Shown here one piece after another: positions 21,765 through 34,200 of a stretch of 64,000 nucleotides of DNA; position 1 is the stretch's first letter; each line of letters opens with the position of its first letter. Made by a program: the position numbers and the translations under genes. Below the pieces are notes generated by a model. It did no database searches. It was not told the origin of the DNA and saw nothing but the letters and a program-made list of their open reading frames with translations. The DNA lies in contig NC_087077.1 in NCBI RefSeq assembly GCF_026151205.1, positions 10,035,983-10,099,982 on the forward strand, read 5' to 3'. The DNA is from Bolinopsis microptera. Its lineage: Eukaryota; Ctenophora; Tentaculata; Lobata; Bolinopsidae.

Positions 21765-22270
21765 ATTTGACCAAAACCCATAATCATGGGTAGAGTGGAC
21801 CGCTGCCAGTGTCTCTTTTTCCCAAACAAAAGGAAATGATATTAATTTGATTGACCGTTCTCAAATGCAAAATGATACCGAGAATGAAATCGGTCGCTCG
21901 CTTTTCCCATTCATTCACGGCTTACGAATTGTAATAAGTTTCGATTGATTACATCAATCAGATGCTGTAAAAATCTCTTTGGGTTGCGTTCGGGTCGATA
22001 CCTAGTATTTCGGGGTAAGGGTGGTAGTTATTACTTATTGAATTAGCTGAAGTTTATTGAATATTTTTTGCCGAGTACAGCTGCCTTTGGGTAGTTCTTC
22101 TTAATCTATTACAATTGTAAATGAATGGGAAAAGCGAGCGACCGATTTCATTCTCGGTATCATTTTGCATTTGAGAACGGTCAATCAAATTAATATCATT
22201 TCCTTTTGTTTGGGAAAAAGAGACACTGGCAGCGGTCCACTCTACCCATGATTATGGGTTTTGGTCAAAT
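21765..22270. mobile_element. Foldback element, ~170-bp nearly identical arms
   Basis: 21765-21945 is the near-perfect reverse complement of about 22105-22270. The termini are ATTTGACCAAAACCCATAAT and its complement. The arms share GGTAGAGTGGACCGCTGCCA and CGAGCGACCGATTTCATT-type segments. A spacer of about 160 bp separates them, and one 10-bp indel distinguishes them. No target duplication is clear and no transposase is present. Confidence 0.85.
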
Positions 22271-22756
22271 TATATAATATTAACTATATAATAGAAGTCA
22301 CAATACGTGAAGCTTGTGATTCACCTTGTGAGAAAACTTTTTGGTGCCATACGTTTGGGCTCATATTATTTCGTTTGACAAAACCAAAAACGTGACCAAA
22401 ACATTTTTGCTCATAACTCCTCAGGGAAGCATTTTTACCCTACATCATGGGGGTAATTTGAAATCAGCGTCCAGAAATGCGTCGATTGACGTTACCTTCA
22501 TACCCTCAGGACTAATCATCACGATTTTTAAAAATTGGACGTGTGATTTAGCGGGAGTGATGCAGTTGCAGCGGTGCCAGTTTTAACTTACTCATCTAAT
22601 CCGTAAATTAATTTGATGTTATGACGATCATTGCATATTTGTAACTTTAGCCTTCCTCTGCCTTTTCGTCATTCTGCTTATTTAGACTGGATACTGCAGT
22701 GGAGTGCAAATTGTTCTAATAAAACTTAAGTTATTGCGATAATTCTGAAATTCACT

Positions 22757-23280
22757 GACGTTGGAGGTTGGGCGAAAATTGACCCCCGACAATTGACCCC
22801 CCCCCCCCCCCCCCCCCCGACAATTGACCGCCCGAAAATTGACCCCCCCCCCCGATAATTGACCCCCCGACAATTGACCCCCCGACAATATAATTTAATA
22901 CAATTAACCCTGTCAATTGTCGCGAAATCTAGGGCTTAGTACGACAATTGACCCCCCGATAATTGACCCCCTATGTAATTACACTGGGATCAATTGTCGC
23001 GAAATCTAGGGTTTAGTACGACAATTGACCCCCCTGCAACAATTGACCCCCGACAATTGACCCCCGACAATTGACCCCCGACAATTGACCCCCCGATAAT
23101 TGACCCCCCGACAATTGACCGTCAATTTGCGGGGGGTCAATTGTCGTACTAAACCCTAGATTTCGCGACAATTGATCCCAGTGTAATTACATAGTGGGTC
23201 AATTGTCGGGGGGTCAATTTGCGGGGGGTCAATTGTCGGAGGTCAATTGTCGGGGGGGGGGGGGGGGGTCAATTGTCGCG
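22757..23280. repeat. ACAATTGACCCCC repeat foldback
   Basis: Over ten copies of a GACAATTGACCCCC motif in the first two thirds, then the same motif inverted (GGGGGTCAATTGTC) from about 23120 on. A longer internal segment with CGCGAAATCTAGGG occurs twice direct (about 22920 and 22992) and once inverted (about 23150). Homopolymer C and G runs of up to about 18 bp break any coding frame. Confidence 0.85.
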
Positions 23281-23386
23281 GTACCCTACATAAATACCTG
23301 TATCAATTCAAACATCCTGTAACAGGAACCTGCACAGAGTCTGATAATACCTGCGGTTTTATCTTGAGAACCATTAACTTACTTCA

Positions 23387-23560
23387 GCTATATTGAGGTA
23401 TGCTCAATTGAAGGATAAAACTGGATCTGGAGGATCTGCTGGTAACAAGGTAACAGTGGCAAGTTGGTCTTCGTGGTGGAATGAGTGGCTACCTGACATA
23501 ACAGACTGGAAGAATGAGGCATATGTAGACTACAATATTGCTGATTACTTGGTTACTTAA
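23387..23560 (+). CDS. Orphan terminal-exon-like ORF
   Basis: Preceded by TTACTTCAG, open to a TAA at 23558-23560, and of protein-like composition (many W, D, N). No upstream exon was found and no family is recognised, so this may be chance. Confidence 0.15.
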   Translation, partial: AILRYAQLKDKTGSGGSAGNKVTVASWSSWWNEWLPDITDWKNEAYVDYNIADYLVT

Positions 23561-24578
23561 TTAACGAAATTAGTGCTACTGCTCTTCATACTTATTCTGC
23601 GAAATTTTATTCAATCACATAATATTTTCGTTTGTTAGTCTCTGAATCAGAGACACTTTGCTCGGTTACAAAAGCTGGGTCAGTAGACTGCAGTAATTCT
23701 TGTAAATACCTTATAATTATTTTATATTTTTGAAGAAGACAGATTTGATCAACAATCAATATTAATTATAGTTAGCTTACGATTCCGTTTGAAATTGATT
23801 AAAGTGTCTTTTTTGTAACTGATTATACTGGTATTATTAGATTTATGTCTTAGTGCAACATATAAGATTAACTGTTGATCTGTGTTTAATAATTAAAAGT
23901 TTTATTTCGTATACATCTTTTCTTGTGCTTGTTTTGACGTAAGATATGCGACAGACAAGAGGAGGAAAATAGAACCAGCAGGAGAGAGTGAACACCCTTC
24001 ATTGATAATAATTACTGAAAATTAAATGAGAAACTTATTTCTGTTCGCACTGTTCAACAAAATTATCATCTTAGCTTCGGATATGATTATGATATCATAT
24101 GCCAGCACAAAAATCATCTGTACAATATTCGATCTTCTTCCCCCCGAAAGGTGCTTAGTTTAGAGAAATAAATTGAATCAACAAAAAAGTCAAAGCAGCA
24201 AACGCACCCATTAAGCTAAGAATTTTCAAATAAAAATTAATAAAAACATTGAATAAGTCTCGACAAGGTATCAGTTTCGAATTTACCAAGTTGCTCTAAA
24301 CATTTGATAAATGTTTGAAGAAGAGCACGGTCTGAATGCAAAAAGAAGTTAAAGTCAATTCAGCGAGTTATGAATTTCATGATAACTGGCACTATCTGAT
24401 TTACAAAGTTTCAAGCAAGAAGTTGTTTTGGAAAAATAAACTTTAAACTTTTATCGCTTAAAATCTATTTTCACTGCCAGTTCAATTCCCCATTTTGAGA
24501 ATTAACCCTGCTTCCACTTTACATCTGGTATCTTTGAGATTTTTCTGAGGAGTTCGTTTCTTTCTTTTTATCTGAGCC
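23561..24578. other. AT-rich intergenic
   Basis: No exon, repeat or RNA gene supported. Confidence 0.35.
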
Positions 24579-24985
24579 ATGACTTCTCCTGGTCCAGGAG
24601 TCCTGGAATCCTCTCCTCTTGTAATTGTAGATAAGGTGGAACGTCACTAAACAGTACTGTAGCACACCGCGCTAAAGTGTACTAAAGTACTAACGGTGAT
24701 TCAAATTATCTGTTATCACAGAACCTGATGAAGGTGTTAGGTGATTATTTCATAACATTTTTTGTTATTTTGTTCAATCTACAGTTCAAATTTGACATTA
24801 AAAAGAAAATTTGTTCAGACAAACAAACCTATTCAAAGTTACTGACTTAAGTTATTGTAAATGTAAAGTACTTACAGGCGCTAAATCTGCCCTGTCTACA
24901 GGTCACTGATATCCGGTCTGTGGGTCCTCGGTCTGTGCTGACTGTGTTGTACCTGGTGAACATGTTTTTAGGGGTATTTGTATAA
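24579..24985 (+). CDS. Candidate two-exon micropeptide gene, ~46 residues
   Basis: Exon 1, 24579-24635, starts with ATG and ends AAG|GTGGAA. Exon 2, 24902-24985, follows CTGTCTACAG and ends in TAA. Phases match (0/0), giving 46 residues with a hydrophobic C-terminal segment (SVLTVLYLVNMFLGVFV) that could be a tail-anchor membrane helix. An alternative in-frame acceptor at 24877 would add eight residues. No homologue is recognised. Support is only splice sites, phase and composition. Confidence 0.3.
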
Positions 24986-25219
24986 CGTCACTTGCATATT
25001 TTGTTCCTGTTTTCGTTTTATCTCAACTAAGAAACAAACTCTACGTCTATGTCGTTAATAAATGGGAATAAGTTAGAGTATAATATACCTACAATAACTA
25101 CCAACCGCTGGTATCTCCATTTAGCATACTTAAAATGAAGACTGTAAGTTTCCCAGAGGCCGTGTTTTATATACGCTGATAAAAACAAGCTAATTGTAAT
25201 CAAACCATCAATTAATTAA

Positions 25220-28200
25220 TTACCCTGGAATAAACTGCTGGAGAGTGACCGTCAGTTGATCGATAGTGGCCTGTAAGTTACCGACAGCTTTATCATGTCG
25301 TTTCCGCATGGTAGCCACATTGGCCCCGTGCAGTCGTCTCGCTTGTTGGAGAGCCCTCTCTTTGTCTCTCACTATGTCTAGAAGCTGGTAGGGATAAAGG
25401 GTTATTTGGGATCGTTCACATATTTTAATTTAGTAACTCCAAATAGGGGAGGGGGTTGGAAAAGCTTAAGCTAGTGTAATTTCTACACGTAAAGCTTATG
25501 GAGAGGGAGCCGAAAGATGGTATAAATCCCTACATCCTCAGATTTAGACATAGAGCTACAACATAAGCTTATCAATAAAGTAAGGCCAGACGTTAATATC
25601 GGACGTTAATCAAGAAGGCAGATTTGTCAGTATATTTCTATATTTCAGAAAATCAAAAGTATGTTGTAATTAAACGACACTTATAACAACAGCTACCTTT
25701 TCATTGCTGAGATTTTCAGAGATGGTCTCATTCTTCGCATCGTTCTTAAATTCGTCAGTTTTCTTCTTAATATGGTTCATTTTTACCTCCAACTCTTTAA
25801 GCTTAACCCTTAGATCATAGATATCCTTCTTGTACTTGGCTTCCTTTTCTTTAAATCCCTTGCCATCACCGTCAGTGGAGAGGTTTGAGGTGGAGGTTTG
25901 AGCCTCTCTACAACAGGATAGATCTACAGGTTCAGCAGTTTCACTAGAACTGGACTCTCTACTGATAGGTTGGGGCAACACTCGACTTTTGGGGGACGGT
26001 TCAGTTTGTTGGGGTAACACTCGACTGATCTTGGGAGATGGTTCAGTTTGAGAAGCACAGTCCACGAGAGGCGCCGGCTCTACGGGGGCTTTAGTGCTTT
26101 CTAACTCTAGTGCACTGAATGCATCTTTGATTTCGGCAGAGAAATTTGCCAATTCACATTTCATCGAGTTGAGGTCGTTTTTGACGTCTCTATTGACCGT
26201 CCTCATATCTTTGATGGTACAGTCTGCATCTACGAATCCTTTTGAGGAGGTTGAGTAGTACTCTTTAAACTCTGACTTTACCTGAAATAATAGACAGATA
26301 AGATTAGCAAGCTTATTACTTATTAGTTAGATTGATAAAGAACTGGGTATGGAAGATTTGTTTTGTTTGCAAGATAATTTCCATTATACTTCTTAGGAAC
26401 TCTTAGGAACTCAGAGTTCCTTAGGAACTCTTAGGAACTCAACCCAAGTAAAAATGGTGTGATTCATCTTCTGAAAAAAACATAGGGTAATTTAAGGAGC
26501 AGTTTTAATTTAACCGTCAGTATGTTTACCTTCTCTAAGTCTTCTGTTAATCTTTTAAGTTCTCCAGATTTATTACAGCACTCATCACATTGCACATCTC
26601 CTTCTGGGTCTTCTATTACTATTTGTGGGAGTGGCATCATCACTGAAATTCAATCTTGGTAAGAGAACATTTGGAACTTAAAGACTGGAATGTGTACAAT
26701 CAGGATGTTGCTCATGTCCTCCGATTGTTAATAAGTTAATACGAAAGCTATATAATATCAAAGTCTGTTTACCTGATACTTTCTTATCTTTGAGTAACTT
26801 AATCTCCTCCATCAAACAGCTGATAGTATCTTGTTGTCTCTTAATCTCCTTTTCTTTGATTTGAAGGCTCTGAGTCAAATCCTCCACCTGTAGGTTTTGC
26901 AGATTAGATAATAGTTAACCGCACGATTCTAAAATAATGCAACTCCAATTACCATAATAATATAAAACTTGTAGCGTAAAAATGATCGTAGTAAGTCCTG
27001 AAATAAACAAATCTCAAGCAGCAATAAAACGCTCTCGAACATAAAGCTTGGGAACCAGTACTTGAGCAGCATGTAATGAACAAAGATCACGTGATGCCCA
27101 TAAAAGGAGTGTAATATTGTACCTGAGCAGCAAGGTCCTCCAGCTCCTCATTCTCAATAATAGTGTTCCTCATCTCGTTCTCCTTTTCCTTAACAGCCAG
27201 CTCTAACAACACCTCGTAATCGTATCTCAATCTCTCCATCTCATCAGTGTGCCTGCAAGAACACGTGATACCCATTTTAGGATATATGATGCCCATATTA
27301 GAATATATGCCCATATTAGGAGTGTGTGCCAGGTGCCTGTTATTCATCAGCAATCAGCATCTAATCTCATGTTCAATCAATTTCACTAGCTGTACCCGAA
27401 GTTAATGGATACAATTGAGGTGATATTGTGGGATATAACTATATATATATTAAGCCTTTCACTTGTTATAACTCTAAAAACGTATCCCTCACTGACACCC
27501 GCGTATTTTTAACAGACCCTCATGAAACTGACCTTACACCGAGTTCCTCGATGAATTGATAGTTCTTCCTTTCAAGTTCTTGGAGTCGTTCCTCGTACAA
27601 ATCACGACTATCTAGATCTGCTGGTGAATTGTAAGATTAGTTTCAGTAACCACAGGGAGAAAATAAGTGGTGTTAATACTTGCGAACAGTATGCTATAGA
27701 ATTGGAACTTTTTGGAATCATTTCGTATTCGATCATTTAAAAATAAAAATCTCATAACTGATTTGAAACGAATTAAATAAAAGAATAAAGAATAGAAACC
27801 TGTAGGATCATTTGAGGGAGTATTTTTGCAAAGGATCAGCGCTTCGTTGTACTTCCGAGCCATTTCCGACACGTTTATATCTAGAGCCTGTTAATTTAGA
27901 TAAAATTAAAATAATAAACTTTGATTTGACCTGAAATTATTGCAAATTCATTTAAATTTCAGAACAATATCGAAATAAAACGGGTTAAAACTATTGGTTT
28001 CAGTAGTTTAGAGTACGGGGTGTTGTAAAATGCTATACATTGTGAAATGTACACGGTATAATAGTTTATTATACCTAAGAATTGCAAAAGTGAAACCTAA
28101 AGCTAAAGAAAGTAACCGAGTAAGATATCTGACTATAGAAACTAAAGGGAGTCGGCTGACGTAGCATATCGGGTTTTTGACAACAATGATAATTTTATTT

Positions 28201-31200
28201 ATCCATCACCAGACTATATATCTATGACAGGCTTTGACATTAAAACAAATATTTTTATGAAAAAATATACAGATATACTGAATTTAGTGCGGTTTATAGT
28301 ACGCGAAAAAAAGATAAATTCCTATAAATGAAACTTATCAGAGCGAAAAGCTAAATTAATTGGTAATTAAATTGAAACAAATTCCAGATACGAAACCAAA
28401 CAAAGAAACAAGAAGGGAATGCTGAAAAATTGCAAATAATTAAAAACGTGCAGAAACTAAAAATAAGAAACGAGACACAACCGTAAACATACTTCCTCGG
28501 AAATGATTTTTGAGATGCACTTCCTTGAAAATAAATCGGTTCGCTGGCAGACACAAGAAAATGTATTTAACGCCAGTTAGGCAATGAAAATAAATATTTG
28601 AGCATTTAAATATTTATTATCTTGCTCAAGACTATAATTAAGGTGGTTTAAAAGTTTTAATCGTGATAATACAACTTGGTTTGTAACACAATGAATAGAA
28701 ATAAGGAAACGGCCTAAGTTAATGTCTTCCGGGGTGTGACCAAGGCAAATTCTTGCGCAGCAAATTGTGAGATTTACATAGCAGACAATCATTTACCCAA
28801 GCCATTACTGTTATAATATGTTCAAAGACTTGATGTTGACTACTTCCGCTGATTAAAGAAGAAGGGTAACCAGCATGTAGCAGTTTAAATTTCAGGTTAA
28901 TATCAAATGTTCAAATAACAATAATATTATTATTCAAAAATTCGACATTTATCTGAATCACTGTAATTGTAAAAATATTAATGAAATATAATTTGAAACG
29001 CATTGAATAACAAATCATTTTCAAGAATCGTTACCGAATAATTTGATAACTCATCACAGAGACGGTATGTGCATATTATCCATTCCAAAAATGTGTCGTC
29101 ACTCGTCACCATAATTACGGTTATTGGTTTCTATTTTTAGAAACTCCTTAACTACAATCTGATGAATAATTCGAATAGTCTACATAGTACATAATTGTAC
29201 GTCATTCCGCATCCAGAAAGATTTTAATAACCTCGCAGATCAATAAACAGGCTGTTATAAATTTTAAGTTAAACAGGCTGATATCAATTTCAAGTTTTCA
29301 GTTAAACAGGTTGCTATAAATTTCAAGTTTTCAGTTAAACAGGTTACTATAAATTTCAAGTTAAACAGGCTGCTATCAATTTAAAGTTGAACAGGCTGAT
29401 ATCAATTTCAAGTTTTCAGTTAAACAGGTTGCTATAAATTTCAAGTTAAACAGGTTGCTACTAATTTCAAGTTAAACAGGCTGATATCAGTTTCAAGTTT
29501 TCAGTTAAACAGGTTGCTATCAATTTCAAGTTAAACAGGCTGATATCGATTTGAAGTTAAACAGACTGCTATAAATTTCAGGTTTAAGCTAAACAGGTTG
29601 CTGTAAATTTCAAGTTAAACAGGCTACTATAAATTTCAAGTTTAAAGTTAAACAGGTAGCTATCAATTTCAAGTTTTCAGTTAAACAGGTTACTATAAAT
29701 TTCAAGTTAAACAGGCTGCTATCAATTTAAAGTTGAACAGGCTGATATCAATTTCAGGTTTAAGCTAAACAGGTTGCTGTAAATTTCAAGTTAAACAGGC
29801 TACTATAAATTTCAAGTTTAAAGTTAAACAGGTAGCTATCAATTTCAAGTTTCAAATTAAACAGGCTGCTATAAATTTCAAGTTTTAAGTTAAACAGGTT
29901 GCTATACATTTTATGTGAAACAGGTTGCTATAAATTTCAAGTCAAACAGGCTACTATCAATTTCAAGTTAAACAGGTTGCTATCAATTTCAAGTGAAACA
30001 GGCTGCTATAAATTTCAAGTTTTAAGCTAAACAGGTTGCTATAAATTTCAAGTTTTAAGCTAAACAGGTTGCTATAAATTTCAAGTTTTAAGTTAAAAAT
30101 GCTGCTATAAATTTCAAGTTTCAAGTTAAACATGCTTAATTAAATATAAGATGAAGAAAGAGCAAAGGATAGTGAGGTGTTTTAGGGTCTGCCCACACTA
30201 CGCCATGTGGTGACGGGCCACATGGCGTGGGTCAATTCTGGCACGGATTTTAAAAATCCGTGCCTCTATTCCCCGAGAGTTTCCACGCCAACTGGCGGGA
30301 ACTCTGCCCACACTACGCGCCTCGTTGTGTGGGCAGACCCTTAGACTTAAGAGATTATGTTACGGAGAAATTGTGGAAAATCTAAAAGAAGTGAATGTAA
30401 AAGCTTGGATCAAATTAACGAAATAACAGAAAACACGGTGGGATTTTACAAGTATTATAGGTATACTCATATATATATATATTATATCAGAACATAATAT
30501 GTGATTATGTGTAAGCACTTGCAAATCATGATATTTAATTCATTAGTTCCAGCCTCACACCCTGTATAATCTGATATATTAAAACACAATGAAAGTGTGA
30601 AACCTCCGTGGGTTGGTTTGTTCGTTCGTAATGTCCAGCTACCACTTAATCAAGAAAACGGTAAGAGTTATTGGATTGGTTTTTACGGTATGGTGCCGAA
30701 AAAGCTTTGAGGAAGCAAGTACACTTAGGTTTTCAAAAAGCTGCCATCAGGAAGTTGTTTAATCAATGGTTTTGTACCCCCAAGGTGATACTAACTGCAG
30801 TTTTCACTTTCTCTCTCTCACTCTCTTTCTCTCCCCTTTACAGCTTTGCTACATAGTTAGGTAATTTTACAAAGGCTGAGCTAAACTAGTTACCAATGAT
30901 CTAATGATTCACTCAAGCTCAATATCAAACTTTTCCTCGATTCAATCTTGACTACTTCCGCTGATTATAGAAAGATAGAAGGAGCAGTGGATTCAAATAT
31001 GGTGATTACAATTCTTAAAAGTAATCTTGAAAAATCATTTGCAATATGCTGAAAAAAAATATACTGAGAATTCAAAATAACTAGAAAAGCAGCGAAATTG
31101 AGTAAGAGTAAGAGTAAGAGTAAGAGTAAGAGTGAGAGTGAGAGTGAGAAGTAACGATATATAAATGATATATTTTAAGAATGAAGCCTGGTTGCATTCC

Positions 31201-34200
31201 ACACCTAGATGTAATCTATATGAGAGCAGGTGCGGTGTAATATATGTGATTATATGTTTAAGGACCTGCAAATCTCGTCACCAGTCTCACAACATGTATA
31301 CCTACTTTTTAAAAACATCTGAATTGCGGAATATCCTTTTTAGCGCCAGCTGGAGTCTAGATCAAAAGCTGAAGCAGATACTGGCAACAACAAGCCCTGA
31401 ATCTCAATAACTTCCAAAAAAAATTCGTTTATCTACGTCTAAAAAATAATGAACAAAATTTCCCAGGAAAGAGAGATGTTATCTCGATATAAAGACAAAG
31501 TGCTAAGTCAGTTATAACATCACAAGTACATCACAATGAACTTAGTAGTATGTTATAATTCAAAGAGGCGTGTGAGCGATGGAAACATAGTGCGGTTTCT
31601 TTGTGGTATTCTTCACTGTGAGAGAGTTTAATGGCCATGCTTCTAATATGTTTAAAGTTGATAATAGGATAATAGGATAATAGGATAGTAGGTATCTTAG
31701 GAAAAAGAGGTCGCAAAATGAGGAACTTAGGACGATTAACTACATTTAACTTGTTAAATTTTTTGATATTTGGGGACGAAGTGATAGTCTCCACTCGCAG
31801 TGCTTAAAACAAATATTTGTCAACGTTTCGACACACGCTTTTGTCAATTGTCATGGACGAGACCTTACAATAACTTCTTTCATAGCTCAATAAATGTAAA
31901 AGATTTGTAGTGTTGTAATTAGTTATAAATTCAAATCACAATCTCTTAACGACAGCCTCATGACACCAACTAGCCAGCTAACGGTTATCGGTTTAAATAG
32001 TGTCATGTAACAAAGCTTCACATCGATCCCTTATAAAAAGTGAGGGGCTACTGCCTATAGTCCCAACGGGTTCCTTATCTCAACCTATAAACAGATGCGG
32101 TGCACGACAAATCTCAAACTTGTTACCTTAAGAAATTAGAATACAGGATTTGAGCCGGTGCCACGTACTGTATAATGTTATCCTGTAACTTTGCATTTAT
32201 GAAATATGCAATCATACTTATTTTTCAGCTGAATATTCTCTAGACTCATGTGCGATTAAATTTATCCCATTTATGCAAATTGCAAAATATTTCAGTTCAA
32301 ACCACTTGATACCACTTGCACTGAGACTGACAACCACTTCAAACCACTCACGCTGAGACTTCTAGCACTGTTACCGACGGGTGTGAACTGTGATACTATA
32401 TAATTTATTTGGGTGATCCAGGATTATGACCCAACTATTAGGCTACAACATGTCAATTGTCAAATCTTGGTACTAATTAAAAAGAGCTGGGATCAGAGTT
32501 TTCTTTTACTATACAGTTTGGAATGTTCATGCAAAAGAAAAATAAGTGTCGTATCTTACTGATATTATTATTTTACTATGAAATGAAATTTCAAAGCAGT
32601 AAAATACAAAAACGTAAAGTACAAAAATGGTAACAGGAAATTATGATCACTACAAAAAAGAGTTCAACGATCATCGGGCGATTGTTTATTGGACAAATAA
32701 TTGAACGTTTATTCGATCTTCTAGGAGCTTGCTAACGAGCAATTGACGTGATAATGAAGATTAGATTATTAGATTTCTCTGTAACGGAAGCCACATTCTT
32801 GTTAATTATCATGTTCCAGCGTTAAAGCTGAAGATGAAGCTGCCTTCACTATACGGAGAAGTGCACTAATTTACATTATCCATCTAAACGTCGTGACGTC
32901 GTGTCCGACTGTTAGTGCAGTGTTACGCTGCTTATAACAACACGTACTGCAGGGTTATGCTACTTACTTACTTATCTCACAAGAAGTTGTATAATGGTTA
33001 CAAAAGTGTCCGGATTAAAAATAAGAAAACTGTAAAACTTTATTGTATAGTGTAAACTAAGACTACATGTTCACTGTTTAGATGAAACAATAATTTACCT
33101 TCTCGTTTTGACTGGCTTCAACACAACAAAACTGACTTTCGCCTGAATATTGTACAATATCTCACCGTCGTGTCAACTGTGTCAACTGTATCAACTGTGT
33201 ATCTACTGTGTCTACTGTGTGTCTACTGTGTGTCTACTGTGTGTATACTGTGTATCTACTGTGTCTACTGTGTGTCTACTGTGTGTCTACTGTGTGTCTA
33301 CTGTGTGTCTACTGTGTGTCTACTGTGTGTATACTGTGTGTCTACTGTGTGTCTACTGTGTGTCTACTGTGTGTCTACTGTGGTACTATATGTCGACCGT
33401 CCCTCAACTGATAATAAAACTGACCTGTCTAGCAGCACCAGCCAGGGACACTTGTCGAGGTGACCCTCCTTTAGACAGGGTCTTGTCCAGTGCTTCTTTC
33501 TGCGTCCTGATGATACCCTCCCTACGAGCGGGGTGGTTATTGAGCAACATTAACAAATAAGCTGGAGTAAGAGCCGGTGCGTTACAAGACTGTAGTTTAG
33601 CAAAGAAAATGCAAGTGTAAAACTGAGTCTGAAGTAAGACAAAGAAAATGTATCCGACGTACAGAAGCCCGTGCCAACCTCATAAATTAGTAAGCTCAGA
33701 GATATTTTTAATAGAATGGAAGAGTATGAACATTAAATTCCGGTGAAACAAAAGAAATTCTGCTCAAATATAAAATAGCTTTCATCATTCTAGACTAAAC
33801 ACGTGAGAATTACAAAAAGGTTTTATAAGCAACGAACAATACCTCTCTGTAACCTCCTTCTGCAACCTCGCAACCTCAATCTCCAGGTTTAACCACTCAT
33901 CCGACTGCTCGAAATCAAGCTTCTCAGCGGTGGCTTCTTGAGAGCGTTGCTGCTGAGTGACTGGAATAAAAGGAGGGATATTTAATATTATGACAATGAC
34001 ATCCGGACTTACTCCATGATGATGAGTTGGTAACGTGTGCCTCAATTTAAATGCACGGCTTCATTAGACTAAATATGGAGAGATCATGGTTGGGCTGTCC
34101 TTTTGTTATCGCGACTCATTTTTACTTTAATGTGCTTACAAAGTTATAATATAGTCAGGTTGCCGGCTAGGACCACCGTCAGGATATCAGCTAATATCTT

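Noticed and set aside
33099-33142. 44-bp segment with AG and GTAAAT borders and an open frame
   Set aside because: Including it between exons 33425-33521 and 27800-27887 breaks phase, whereas direct splicing keeps it.
33150-33560. Three overlapping plus-strand ORFs rich in Cys, Leu, Tyr and Val
   Set aside because: Produced by the 11-bp microsatellite, which is open in several frames.
33425-33561. Longer version of the coiled-coil exon using the acceptor at 33562
   Set aside because: Phase does not match the upstream exon ending at 33843; the acceptor CGCTCGTAG at 33522 gives a consistent frame.
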